DNA from: Nageia nagi
Lineage: Eukaryota; Pinophyta
Direction of reading: 5' to 3'
Assembly (NCBI GenBank): GCA_050084985.1
Contig: JBITNC010000001.1
Location: 14,632,001-14,696,000, forward strand
DNA length: 64,000 nucleotides
Shown piece by piece: positions 45,989 through 57,707 of this stretch. Each line of letters starts with the position of its first letter. The stretch's first letter is position 1. The notes beneath the pieces are model-generated. The model saw only the letters and a list, made by a program, of their open reading frames with translations. It was not told where the DNA came from and made no database searches. The position numbers and the translations under genes are program-made.

Positions 45989-46826
45989 TGTAGACACCTA
46001 AAAATGTCCGTTTTTAACTAGTAAACATTGGAATAATCATAACTCTTTGTGATAATATAAAATAGGTTTAAAAACCATATTATTGGATATCTCTCACCGA
46101 TTACATGCAAAACAAGTGGTCACATGACCCCTTTTCGATAAAAATTGGCTATTTGGTGGTCATTTTAATATTGTTATAAAAATGGAAAACCAGTCGCCAG
46201 CAACCCAAAACAAATGCTGACATTTTAGGATGATCATTGGCATCTGTCTAGTAATCATTGGTGACTCTGTAACAACCAAACAAAAACCAAAAATAATAAA
46301 AGAAAGTTGTAACATCTCATTCTTCCAAGATGTGATGGATAGAGGGGTCAGTTATGACCTATAGTGGCTTTTCACTCCCCCTTACCAGCCTTGGAAAATC
46401 TCACCCAAAATCTATAAATACAAGCCAATACAAAGCAATAGGGACCCATTCTTTGAAGTAGGGTAATGTTGCCAAAATCTTGTGAGCTCATACCTTTTAT
46501 TGTTTTATGCTAGTTTCAATTTAATACATGTCATACATAGATGCTTTGATGTTATTATCTTTTGCATGTGTGTAGGATTTACAGGTTGTCCATATCAAGG
46601 AGAGAAGCAAGCAAATCAAAAACAATGAAGATCTAATACCCTTATTTTGGCAAATGGCATTTGTAAAAGTCCCTTCTAAGGGCAAATTATAGTTTGAGCT
46701 AAAAATCAATATCAATTTACAATTACAACATTTCTACCTATTTTACATAATTTGAGGTTCAGTGAAAATCTAAGAATAATTGTATTTCATGTTATTCTAC
46801 ATTCCAGCTCTATTTTCACTATAACA
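45989..46826 (+). repeat. P 3' LTR (838 bp)
   Basis: Pairs with 18426-19264. Many differences are C/T or G/A changes at CpG or CHG. For example GGCGTCTGCC in the 5' copy is GGCATCTGTC here near 46240. Confidence 0.92.
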
Positions 46827-46831
46827 CAGAT
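46827..46831. repeat. Target-site duplication CAGAT of element P, right
   Basis: Matches 18421-18425. Confidence 0.92.
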
Positions 46832-47254
46832 GAAGATAAAAGGATGGAATAATATGATAAATGCAAGATGATACAAATAGATAGGGAATGACACAGTGGT
46901 ACAAGGACTAGTATGTGATAGGGAGATGAGTGAATGGTGATCTTTATGTACCCAAAAAAGGTAGGATGACATTGAAAGTGGAAAACCATCTAAGTATCGA
47001 CTCCCAATGACATGATCCAAAAGAAAATAAGGTGGTGAAATAAGAGAGGTGATAGACATAACTAAATCCAAGGGAATGATTACATGTAATCCAACCCTTG
47101 ATACCTAGGGGAGATAAATGAGTAACTAGAATATGATAACATGCTTCAAAAAATAAAGCCAAGATGATGAGATGAGATGCAAATGCAAATGAACTAAGCC
47201 AACATACAAAAGACAACACATAACAATATATAAAGACTTAATGTTTAAAGAATA
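46832..47254 (-). other. Sequence downstream of G integrase
   Basis: AT-rich stretch between the integrase stop and the P insertion. No motifs recognised. It continued into 18420 and below before P inserted. Confidence 0.4.
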
Positions 47255-47988
47255 CTAAATATATAATGGATAAAGATGAAGGATATTAATGGGCTCCAAC
47301 TCCTCATGACCTGCTAGATCTACCAAATGATAAGCACATGTGCCAAATTTCTTCTTGATGATATAAGATCCTAACCAATTATGTGCAAACTTATCTTTGA
47401 GTGGTCTCTCAAGGTGTGATTGTTGTTGATTCTCTTTAAGTACTAAGTCACCAACTTCAAATTCTCTGGGTTGAACCTTTTTATTGTAAACACATTTCAT
47501 TCATTCTTAATAAACCTTATGGTGATGGATGGCATTGAATCATCACTCATCAAGAAGGTTAACTAGTCAAACTAGGCTTTCCTAGCCTCCTCATGAGGAT
47601 TGAGGCCTTGCAAATAAACTCTAAGAGATGAAATATCTAACTCAAGGGGTATGATTGCTTTAGCATAATAGACCAAGGAGAATGGAGTATCCCCCATGGG
47701 CATCCTAATAGTAGTGTGATAGGCCCATAGAGCGTAAGGGAGATACTCATGCCAATTCCTATGATTATTATTGACCATGTTTTTTAAGATTGTGACAATG
47801 GTCTTATTTGATGCTTCTACCTAGCCATTACCTAAGGGGTAGTAAGGTGTGGAGAAGGAATGTTGAATGTTGTACCCATTACACAATACCTTAACATGCT
47901 AATTCTTAAAGGGCATACCATTATTCGATATGATATTATGCAGTATGTTAAAGCAACAAATGATGAGTGTATATATAAAATTGCCAAT

Positions 47989-47993
47989 CTTAG
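47989..47993. repeat. Near-duplicate target site CTTAG of the solo LTR, left
   Basis: CTTAG here against CTTCG at 48682-48686: four of five bases match. Confidence 0.6.
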
Positions 47994-48681
47994 TGTAGAC
48001 CCTAAATAATGGAATAATATGGTTAATTAGAAGAATTAACACATGCACTATTTGGTCTATTAGTTTGTTAATATAAATAAGGAATATGAAAACAAATGAT
48101 TAAACATATAAGCTCATTCTATTAACATGCATATTCAATTGATTAACAAAAAGCATACATCAAGAATAAACAATATTACATACATTAGCATGGCACCAAC
48201 ACCTTAGTAATAGTATGCCATTGACATCATATTAAGGATAAAATTAAATATGCAATGAAAGATTTAATGATAAGTGAATGAATGATGTATCATTATAATG
48301 AAAGTATGGTAATACCTGAGATAAGAAATTTGCTTATTATAAATAAGAAGCCCTTACAAATTAAGGCTTGCTTTGTAAGTGATGTTTGAGTCCTTGATTC
48401 TCTATATGATCTTTGGTTGATAGAGGCCTTGAGGTCTTTTGTAATCTACTCCTTGTCTAGTCTCCTCCTAATGATAATCCCATATATCTCTTTGTATGTC
48501 TTGAATGCCTTTATATAGGGATGCTTCTATTATAGGATTTAACCCCTTGTACATGCCACAAGGGTTAAATACATGGCCTACGCCTTTTTTAGACATTTTT
48601 AATCCCTTTTATAGATAATAATTTATTAAAGGATTAAAATGATTTATTTAATACATAAAGGTTCATTTTGAGGTGTATACA
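47994..48681. mobile_element. Solo LTR (688 bp) inside the G integrase
   Basis: It starts TGTAGACCC and ends GGTGTATACA, is flanked by a near-identical 5-bp duplication, and splits the integrase reading frame cleanly. No internal element remains, so it probably arose by LTR-LTR recombination. Its orientation is uncertain because the two ends are nearly inverted copies of each other (TGTAGACCC and TGTATACAC). It is not an obvious copy of the P/M LTR. Confidence 0.7.
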
Positions 48682-48686
48682 CTTCG
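48682..48686. repeat. Near-duplicate target site CTTCG of the solo LTR, right
   Basis: See 47989-47993. Confidence 0.6.
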
Positions 48687-49379
48687 GACCAGTAGTAGAC
48701 ACTAGGCCCTCTGCCTTGACCCATTTGGCGAAGTAAGTTGTGATGATGATAAACTTATGTATGCCTGAATATGGGGGTACAAACTATAATATAATATAAA
48801 AATCCCATTGAGAAAAAGGACATAGAGACTAAATAGGGTTGAATGCTTGAGCAAGAAGATGTTACAAGTGAGAATGTTGCTGACACAACCTATTTTCTAA
48901 CATATTCTTGATAGTATTTCTCCATGGTGGATCAATAATATCCCATCCTAATAATACATTTGGTAATGGTCATTATGTTAAAATGCCCACCACAAATACC
49001 ATCATGACAAGTTTGTATTTCTATTTATTAATCATAGATATCTAGAAATCAAAGGAGGACACCATCTTAGGATCACTTATAGACCACATCCCCTAGTATG
49101 GCATACCATGAGGCTTTCTACTTGAATATCTATTTCTCACTGGCTGATAAATTGGGTGGTGTGGCATTCCACTTGAGATAATCATGTAACTACTTATACC
49201 ATAAGTCATGATGCTCAATCATAATCTCATTAATAGAAGTTGAAGGTAATCCCTTTGATAAAGGTGACTTAAGTTTAGACTCTTTCAAAGTCATAATCTC
49301 CACATTCTAAAAATGTCTATGAGGGTTAGGAGATATAAGCAATCCTAAAGAGGCCATGGTGTTGGAAAGCCAATTGGAG

Positions 49380-51072
49380 GACCTTGGGGTAGCTTTAATA
49401 TTATAAACTTTAAACAATTTCAACAAGATTAATGCCATATCTGTATAAGTCTTCAAGAGCTCATTATGACACTAGTAAATACCCAAGGCCTAATAAATGA
49501 TTAACTAAGAGTTTGCATAGATAAGTAATTGCTCAAACTTTAACTCTAAGGTAGCTTTAAGACCTAAGAGAAGCACCTCATACTCAATGTTGTTATTTGT
49601 ATAAGGGAAGTCTAGCTTGAAAGAATATGAAATAGGGATGCCCTAGGGAGTGAGGAAAATAATTCCATCTTCACCCCTTATTCACACTTAGATTCATCAA
49701 AATACATAGTCATATCATAGTCCTATTGAGTGTCAACTAGTTCCTCAATATCTTCTACTTTAAAAGTATTTTCATCAAGGAGGGTGATCTCAAGAGGAGT
49801 AGTCACCTAAATGGGGGTCTTTGCTAACTAATCGGCTATGAATTGGCCCTTAATGGATTTTTGACTGATAAAGATAAGATAAAACTCAGATAAGAATAAG
49901 ATCCATTTTTTATTTCACATATTGTGATATGCCTTGGTCATCATAAGCTTAAATGTATCTACCTTAGAAATGACATAAGTGGTATGGTTTAGCATATAAT
50001 GTCTCAACTTCTTGGCCATGAAGATAAGAGCAAGAAAAACTCTCTCGATGTAGACATACCAAACCTCATAGTCAACTAGCATATGAATGAGGTAATAAAT
50101 AGCTTATTCCTTGGCCTAATCATTTTTCTATACAAGCATCAATCCTAGAGTGAAGTCAATGGTTGAAAGATACAAGTGAAAGGGGACATTATCTCTATGT
50201 GGAATAAGAACTAGAGGGCAGAGAAAATACTATTTTATGTTTTTAAAAACCTTTTAATAATCCTCATTCCAATCAAATCTTAATCCCCTCTTAAAGAGTG
50301 CATTAAATGGATGACACTTGTCTCATAGCTATGTTATGAACTACCTGATAGCTTGAATCTTACCTTGTAGACTCTTTAAAGTTTGAGTTCATGTGATAAA
50401 GGCATACTAGTAATGGTCATGACTTTCTTAGGATCAACCTTGATTCCTCAGTTAGAAATAATAAAGCCTAGAAGCTTTCTTGATGTAACACCAAATACAC
50501 ATTTCCTAGGATTTAATCTAACATTATACTGGAGTAACCACTAGAAGACTTTCTCCAAAACTTCCCAATGTTGATCTCTTGTTCTTGACTTGGCCAACAA
50601 ATCATCTACATAATCTTCCATGATGTCATGCACCATGTCATGGAATATGTAGGTCATAGCTCACTGGTAGGTAGCACCAACATTCTTTAATCCAAAGGGC
50701 ATAACCTTATAGTAATATGTCCCCAAAGGTGTAGTGAAGGTAATCTTGTGTTGGTCATCTAGGGTGACCCAAATCTGATTTGGATACAACTTTTAAATCT
50801 CTTCTTTGATCTAGATAGACTTGGTGGGATCCATTCTCCTAGGCTTTTTTTATAGATTTTGCATCTAGCTGAGTAACAATATTATGGATGATAACATTAG
50901 GATCCATACCCAAGATAATAATGTAACCATAAGAAAAAACCTTGACATACTTCTTCAATAGTTCAGTACCTTTGGCTCTTTTTGATATGTCTAAAACATC
51001 CCCCAAGTAGACCATCTTAGGGTTCTTAGCATCATCACTGATATTGACCTCAATTGACTTGCCAAAGTACAT
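49380..51072 (-). pseudogene. G reverse transcriptase and RNase H
   Basis: The lead-in (51072-50839) has Phe-Ser-Tyr-Gly and Gly-Met-Asp-Pro blocks, the usual region before the gypsy RT. The catalytic Tyr-Val-Asp-Asp box is at 50612-50601, followed by Leu-Leu-Ala-Lys-Ser-Arg and His-Trp. Frames change repeatedly. RNase H traces, including a decayed Ala-Asp-x-Leu-Ala block, lie around 49800-50100. RT would copy the RNA into DNA. This copy is inactive. Confidence 0.78.
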
Positions 51073-51090
51073 GTGAGATCCATTCTTTAA

Positions 51091-52440
51091 CTACTTAAAA
51101 ATGGGAAAATATGCATAATAATCCACATCCATACTATTGATAAATGAAATCAAGTTAGATGAGTTAGATTTTTCAAAGTAATCAAAATAAGAAGAAGGAT
51201 CATGCAAACCATGAGGCCAACTTGATAAAGGTGAAAAGAGATCTATGAAAGGGGGACTGATAGAAGTATATGAGGAACAATCCAAAAGAGGGACCAAAGG
51301 TGAGAAACCATAAACAAAGACCATAGAAACATTAATGGAAGGGCTATCTACTAATTTGTGGAAGAAATTACCCAATATGGAGCACTCAAAAGCATGAATA
51401 CTAGATGGACCAAAACATTACAAGAGGTCATGTTCTTCATTATGTTCCACCTCCCTTGCTAGAAGATTAAGATCACAATATGCTCTTCTAGAGGCTTAAT
51501 GTTAAGGCCATGAAACCCTAGGCCATGCTTATCTCAATCAGATTGAAATGAAATGGAAAAGGCATGAACCATTTCCTACTCAAATTTTCCTAAGCCATAC
51601 CCTTTCCATTTCCATCTGGCAAAGAGTTTATGCTCCAAGTTAGGACATGAAAGATATTCAATCTTGGCACAAAATTTCTCCTTGAGAAAAGGATCAAGGG
51701 GTATGTCCTGGGGTGCATCCACACTTGTGTAAATAAACAAAGATAAGTTTGGATATAAACTTAGAGGACTAAGAGAACCAATAGATGGTGAGGAATCCAA
51801 AGGTCTCCCCAAGTATTTTACAAAAGGAATGTTAAAAAGCACATTGTTAATACAATATTCCTCCTTTCTAATACATTCATACTTGATGACCTTGGAAGAT
51901 CATGAAAGGACCAAGCTAATAGGATGTTGATCAAGGGGAGTAGGACCAACATGAGAAGAAGAGGGCTCATCTTCCTATGAAGAATCAAAAACCAAATAAG
52001 AGGATGACATATGGAACTAATTAGGTCATAGAACATGATGATATGATGGTCGATCACTCCTAGGTATGGGCATGGACTATATCTATCAATTGGAAGAAGG
52101 TTGCATAGAATCCTCAAGTGACTTACCCTCTCTATGAATAAATGGATCAACACTTGAGGAAGATGAAGAGGATGGTTATGAAGAGGAAGTAGATGGAATA
52201 GAAGAAAAATATGAAGATGAAGGTTCTTATGAATGAGAATACACCATATTAGGATGATCATTCATAAGAATAATGACAAGGAATAGATGCCCACATGACA
52301 TCTGAGGAGACTTGAGGAAAAAAGCTAAATTGTAGTGACTAAAAGAATTTGAGTTACCTATTATAAAATGGACCATTTTGTTATGTAAATCTTTTAGAAA
52401 CCTATGCAAATTCAATGAAACTACCTCCATATCTTTGATC
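51091..52440 (-). other. G spacer between protease and RT
   Basis: About 1.3 kb of stop-broken Ser/Pro/Leu-rich translation. No catalytic motif seen. Its position suggests the linker that many plant gypsy polyproteins carry between protease and RT. Confidence 0.45.
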
Positions 52441-52450
52441 CTTGGTCAAC

Positions 52451-52720
52451 TTAAAAGCAAATTATACTACATTTCACCTCAACCACATGGCATGTCATTG
52501 CAATTTCTCTAACACCAACCTTTATTGGAAGTATAACTATGCCCATTATCATTGCTAAAGTGTTGTTAAAGACCCTAATAGTAAGAGTAGGTGCATTTAA
52601 GAACTTAATAGGGACCTTTAATCTCTCAAGTGCTATGGATGATATAACATTAATGATTGATCCATTATCTACTAGCACTCTTTTTGATGGGCATGAATCT
52701 ACATAGGAAATAATAAAGTA
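52451..52720 (-). pseudogene. G protease
   Basis: A 75-codon open part starts at the active site, Leu-Val-Asp-Asn-Gly-Ser-Ile-Ile-Asn-Val, followed by a Phe-Asn-Asn block and a Val-Ile-Leu-Pro-Ile block. The same two blocks occur in the P/M proteases, supporting a relationship. Confidence 0.75.
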
Positions 52721-53389
52721 GGATGATTTGGCTTATTGGGATCAGAATGTTGGATATCATCTTGGAAGAAAGTGATGCCAAGTCTAGTGGCAATCTAAAT
52801 AAGCCCCATAAAATCTACAAAATAGTTAGGGTTGCTACTATCTAGCTCAATAGATTTTAATATCTTATTCAAAGCATTCTTATATTTAGTTGATTACTAC
52901 AATAGATCCCATAAGGAAAGCTTTATCTATGTAGTATGAAGCTACTATTATAACTATGTTTTAATGGTCATAAAAGCTTTAGGAGGCTATGTTTGAATAT
53001 GTACTTGAGGTTGAGGTAATGGTTGTTGAATTCCTACATCTTGAGGGGGAGGAAGAGGTGCTCTATCATTACCTTGACCTATCCTGGTAGTGATCCCTAT
53101 CATGTTGCTATCATGGATCCCTATAATTTGATATGCTAAAGGCAAATCCATGATACCCATAAAATAAAAATTTGAGGTTGGTTCTATGCCTTTGACAAAA
53201 GTAAAATGCAATTCTATATAATAAAACCCATAAATTCATTGGTCTATCTAGGATTATAATCATGTACTATTTTATGCATCGGCTCTAACAAGATATAATT
53301 AACATTAGTAATATGGCTTGGTAAAGGAACCTAAAATACCCCCAAATTATGATTAGGTTGTGCTAAAGGATTGACCATTGACACCTTCC

Positions 53390-56069
53390 CACTATAAATT
53401 AATCTTGGGATGGTATTCCTTAACTAGTTACACTCATTCATATCATGTCCCTTTTATTTGTGATAAGCACAATATTCATTATCTTTATACCAAGTAGGCT
53501 TCTCTAAATTTATATCTTTTGACTTGAATTTAGGAAGAGTGAGTAATTATGCATTTAAAAGCTTTTTCAAGACATCCTCAATAGGTTCAACTAAAGGTGT
53601 CCAAGGTTTGTGTGGGCCTTATTTTTGAGGTTATTTAGGCCTATAGGGATCTTGTTGATTAGCTTGCTCATTATTAGGCCTAGGTCTTTCCTAATTCTAT
53701 GACTGTGATGGTTCATTGGCCATGGGTGTCCATGGTGGAGCTAACTGAATAACTAACTATATTTGTGATACCTTCCAAGATACTTGATTACTCTATGGTT
53801 TCTATTAAGAAGTATTAGGATTTTTACCTTTTGGTACTTTTGATTATTATTCTCTTTCTTTCTTAGCTTAATTTTCCCATCTTGAACTTTGGCTTCCTCT
53901 ATTAACTTAGCTTGAGATAGCACCTCTTGAAAGGTGTGATGTTGTTGTATCTAAAGAATAGAGGAGGTTGGCTTGTTACAACTTCTAGAGAATAATTTGA
54001 CTAAATCTTCATGTGGTAAAGTGTAAGGCATATCTATAATAATGGCCTTCCATCTACATAAATAATCTAATATAGACTCATCCTTAAACTATGATAGTTT
54101 ACCCTAGTCCATGATTGAATCTCTCTTACATATGTTAATGGAAAAGTGATATAAGAATCTATTGATCAATTGCTCAAAGGAGTAGATACTATGCTATAGG
54201 AGGTTATTATACCAATCTTGAGCCTAAATTGCTAATGTCATAGGGAAGGTATTAAGTATAAGCACATCATCATTACTAATAATATGTCATGAATACTTGA
54301 ACTGATGAAGGTGCTCCTTAGGATCTTCCTTACCCTCAAATTTGTCAATCTTAGGTACCTCAAACGTATATGGAAAAGTCTTAGTTGGCACACTAGGATG
54401 AATTGGATCATTAGAAATTGATGTGTAAGACAACTTTACCTTTCCATTCTCATTAAATCAAAGCTCCATATCCTCTAACCTCTTTAAAATTTGGTCATTC
54501 ACTACCAGAGGTTAAGGATTAGAAATGGCTTGAGACTATGGTACTATGTTGATAGGCTAATCCTCACACTAATCATATGGGTCATATCGATCATCATAAT
54601 GGGCATCCTGATCCTATCGATATGATGGTCCATAGTTAGGCTATGTGTCAAAGGTCACCTTAGGTCTAAGATTTGAAGGATTTTGATTTGAAACCCTTCT
54701 AGTCAATGGATATTGCAAGTCATGATGACTAAGAGATTGAATGGGCCCATGTGAAGAGGATTGTGAAAGATTAGATGATTCATCATACCTAGGATCAGAA
54801 AGAGGTATGAGGAATATAAGATGGACATATGTAGGATGAGTATCTATAAACTAATATGCATATGTATATTAAGGTGATGCCACTACATGAAAAGAAGATG
54901 AATAATGTGGTTGTAACAATGTATTAGTCGAGCATGAAGAATTCCCATGTCCTAGCTAAACTCTAGGGTAATTGACAAGTTGAGAATGAGAAATAAGAAC
55001 ATGAGATATAGTGGGATGAATAGGCTAAGAAATGACCTAATAAATTATCTTAGGGTCATACATGGGATGACACATAAGCTAATGATTAGATTGATTTGCA
55101 AGGTGGGTATCATCATAATAATATCCAATCTAATCATTATGAGGATATGGAGGGGCCTTATAATACATAAGGATATGAGGTTCAATACTAATGGGATGCA
55201 AAGGTGAAGACCTAGGAGGTGGATGTGAAGGACCCTAGGAAGGTTAGAGATGGCTAATCTATGATTCAAGAGGGGTTGATCATATAATGCTCTAACATAG
55301 GGGGTGACATATAATGTAACAAAGTCTTTAGATGATACAAATTTTCTAAGGGCTCATCAATAATATATCATATTAAAGGGTGGAGAGGACATGATATAGT
55401 ATCAAGAGATACAAAGGCATCCTCTATGTGTCAATCTAATATCTCTCCATCATATGGGTGCACTCAAGGGTGAAAGGTATCAACTTTAGCTTAAGGTGAT
55501 GACTTTCTATCAATAGGATCTAAAAGGTAACCCTAGGTCTCTTAGAAATCTCTATATAATCCTTGAATCATTGGGTCACTCAAAAATATCTCATATGGAG
55601 ATACATGAGATTCGATAGGGTGAAGAGGCAAATGACCTGAACTAGGTCAATGTATATAAGTCCTAGGATCAAAATCATGCTGGTGGATGGGATGAGGATC
55701 ATCATGAGGTGGATCTAACTAATAGCATGTAGGAGGTCTTTCTAAAGAAAGGTGATCCTATATTCTATAAATACTAGCTTTGCAAGGCATTGCATGATCT
55801 CACTCCTCTTGTCGAGGGGTAGACTCTAAAACACATAACCGCTCTAAAGTATGGCTAAACGAAATATGTGGTGAAGCTTATGTGGGATTCCATGGAGGTG
55901 ACTAACATGGTGTATGATACCTACTATATGGGACCTACAAGTGGTGAAGAGGATGTGATTTATTGACTTGAGTAGCTCATTCCTCTTCCTCTCTAGCTTG
56001 ATGTTGAGACCTAGTCTCATACATGTGAATAGACCAAGGATTTTCATCCCTAGAAGGCACATGAGACAT
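53390..56069 (-). pseudogene. G gag with CCHC-type knuckle
   Basis: An ATG at 56069 starts a His/Pro/Tyr-rich N-terminal part that stays readable in one frame for hundreds of codons despite stops. The core (about 54480-53900) has His-Pro-Ser-Val-Pro, Phe-Glu-Gly-Lys-Glu-Asp-Pro-Lys-Glu-His, Asp-Trp-Tyr-Asn-Asn-Leu and Met-Pro-Tyr-Thr-Leu-Pro blocks, closely matching P/M gag. The knuckle (Cys-Ala-Tyr-His ... Gly-His-Asp-Met-Asn-Glu-Cys) is at 53471-53430. Most stops are TAG or TAA where Gln would fit. Confidence 0.8.
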
Positions 56070-56318
56070 GGTGACTAAAGGTGTGCACTCAACAAAAAGA
56101 CAAAGATGATGTAGAATGTATCAAAAATAATTCTAACTAAATCCAAGAGCATACAATAAAATAGTGTGTAAAGAAATAACTCACTCAGTAAGAAGCTTAA
56201 AATTTTGTTAAAAAATCTTATTCAATATGTATGCAATAATGATCACTCTAAAAATTATTCTAAATGAGAAGAAGCAATAATGATATATAGCAATGCTACT
56301 TATTGTTGATTAGGATTG
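56070..56318 (-). other. G sequence upstream of gag
   Basis: AT-rich, with no primer site or LTR edge seen. It is cut at 56318 by element N. Confidence 0.4.
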
Positions 56319-57707
56319 TGTAATATATGCGCCGTAAACAATCTCAACCAAAGTACATCAAGAACAAACTATGTGATAGTCTGATCTCCGGAGAAGGCCG
56401 GTTCCTTATCTATTGGGTGTAGAAAAAGTAACAAGAAAGGAAGTAAAAGGAGTAGAGTGCGAGGAATTTAAGCAAAAGGTTAGGGTAACAAGAGAGAAAG
56501 CAAAGGTGGATCACTAGTTCAGCGCAGGCTTTCACAATGTGTGAAACCTTGGTCTGAATCTAGTGTAGCAGCTACGGTACAAGCTCTCACTCTCAAATAG
56601 TTTCCCAACTTTACTCTACCATGTAGCAGACACAGTTATACTAGCAACTCGCGATTACCATTCAGGAAACAAGCCAAGCTGCCACGATGTAACCAAATTA
56701 AGAATGACAATTACAAGTGCTAGACAAGAAAGGTCAAGATGGTTTCATATTACTGATAAAAACTATAGGTCTTCGAGAACAAATGTAAAGAGAAATACTA
56801 GGGCTTCCGACCCTTCTTTCACTTTATTTTCATATACTTATACTGAAGAAATAGCAGTTACAACAGAACGGTTTACAAAATGGCCTCAAGATACTAGCCA
56901 CTTCTAACTATCATCATACATACATGCCATTTGTCCGACAGTTACAAAACTGGGAATGTCATGGAAGGTAACTACCTCCGGAACTACACTTATCCTTTCT
57001 TTGTGACATCGTTATTTCGAAAACTTTATTCACTGACTCCGGGCCTTTTGATCACCCCTTGCTGACCTCATCATCTCCGGAACCCGGTCTTTCCCACCAC
57101 GGAGGTTTATTCTTTCTGTTATGACGTCATCATCTTATTCCGGAACACTTTACTTCCGCTGCCTTCGGCTTTTCAATTATCTCTATGCTGACCTCATCAT
57201 CTTCGGAATCCGGTCGTTTCCACAACTGAGCTTTATTCCTTTTCCTATGATGTCATCATCTTATTCTGGAACACTTTCTTTCCGCTGCCTCCGGCTTTTA
57301 ATTATCTCTCTGCTGACCTCATCATCTCCGAAATCCGGTCGTTTCCACAACTGAGCTTTATTCCTTTTCCTATGACGTCATCATCTTATTCCGGAACACT
57401 TTCTTTCCGCTGCCTCCAGCTTTTAATTATCTCTCTGCTGACCTCATCATCTCCGGAATCCGGTTGTTTCCACAACTAAGCTTTATTCCTTTTCCTATGA
57501 CGTCATCATCTTATTCCGGAACACTTTCTTTCCACTGCCTCCGGCTTTTAATTATCTCTCTGCTGACCTCATCATCTCCGGAACCCGGTCTTCACCAAAA
57601 CATAAGCTTTATTTGTTCCAAAACTTCCGGAGATCGTAAAATGAACTTGTAGTTGCAAGAAAAGTATGCTGGGGCTTTAAACAAATAAGTTATTATGTAT
57701 GAATATA
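56319..57707 (-). repeat. Putative 3' LTR of N
   Basis: The left edge (TGTAATATATGCGCC) is where G sequence stops and composition changes. The right edge at ...GAATATACA is a guess from the TG...CA rule. On the minus strand a TATA-like TATAAGTATATGAAAATAAA lies near 56825-56845, downstream of the 125-bp repeats, giving a plausible enhancer-promoter order for a minus-strand LTR. No clear polypurine tract adjoins it. The partner LTR is outside the window. Confidence 0.45.
57061..57616 (-). repeat. 125-bp tandem repeats with TGACGTCA palindromes
   Basis: Four full units start at GCTGACCTCATCATC (57061, 57187, 57312 and 57437), and a partial fifth starts at 57562. Each full unit holds a TGACGTCA palindrome (TGATGTCA in the second) plus TTCCGGAA/TCCGGA palindromic words. 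TGACGTCA is a known plant bZIP-binding site, so the array looks like a promoter enhancer. That function is inferred. Confidence 0.85.

Larger units (their letters stand above)
18426..46826 (+). mobile_element. Gypsy-type LTR element P, pol-less, interrupted by a LINE and by element M
   Basis: LTRs at 18426-19264 and 45989-46826 are in the same orientation with TG...CA ends and a perfect CAGAT duplication. Removing the LINE (with one target-site copy) and M (with one target-site copy) leaves 11,130 bp, almost exactly the length of M (11,118 bp), its close relative. Order: LTR, primer site, leader with repeated motifs, gag, protease, a second zinc knuckle, a long repeat-rich non-coding 3' part, polypurine tract, LTR. 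No RT, RNase H or integrase motif was found. It must have moved with enzymes from another element. The gag relates it to gypsy relic G. All its frames are now broken. Confidence 0.9.
47255..49110 (-). pseudogene. G integrase, split by a solo LTR
   Basis: From the right: a decayed zinc-binding part (about 49080-48860); the start of the core (Tyr-Phe-Ala-Lys-Trp-Val near 48730), up to 48687; then, after the inserted LTR, the same frame resumes at 47988 with the Asn-Gly-Met-Pro-Phe block, Pro-Tyr-Tyr-Pro and Asn-Trp-His-Glu-Tyr-Leu-Pro (47778-47572), and the C-terminal Phe-Glu-Val-Gly-Asp-Leu-Val-Leu-Lys motif (47500-47255). Removing the insertion plus one 5-bp duplicate keeps the frame. Gln codons are replaced by TAG (for example near 47823). 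Integrase would join element DNA to the host chromosome. This copy is dead. Confidence 0.85.
46832..56318 (-). mobile_element. Gypsy relic G with gag, protease, RT, RNase H and integrase
   Basis: Minus-strand order gag (56069 down to about 53400), protease (about 52450), RT (51072 on), RNase H, integrase (about 49110-47255) is the Ty3/gypsy order. All frames are full of stops and shifts. G is interrupted by a solo LTR in integrase, by P on its 3' side and by N on its 5' side. Its own LTRs were not found. Its gag core shares blocks with P/M, so it is a relative that had pol. Confidence 0.82.

Noticed and set aside
54980-55269. Met/Ile/Arg-rich ORFs on both strands near 55 kb
   Set aside because: Out-of-frame readings of the G gag N-terminal region.
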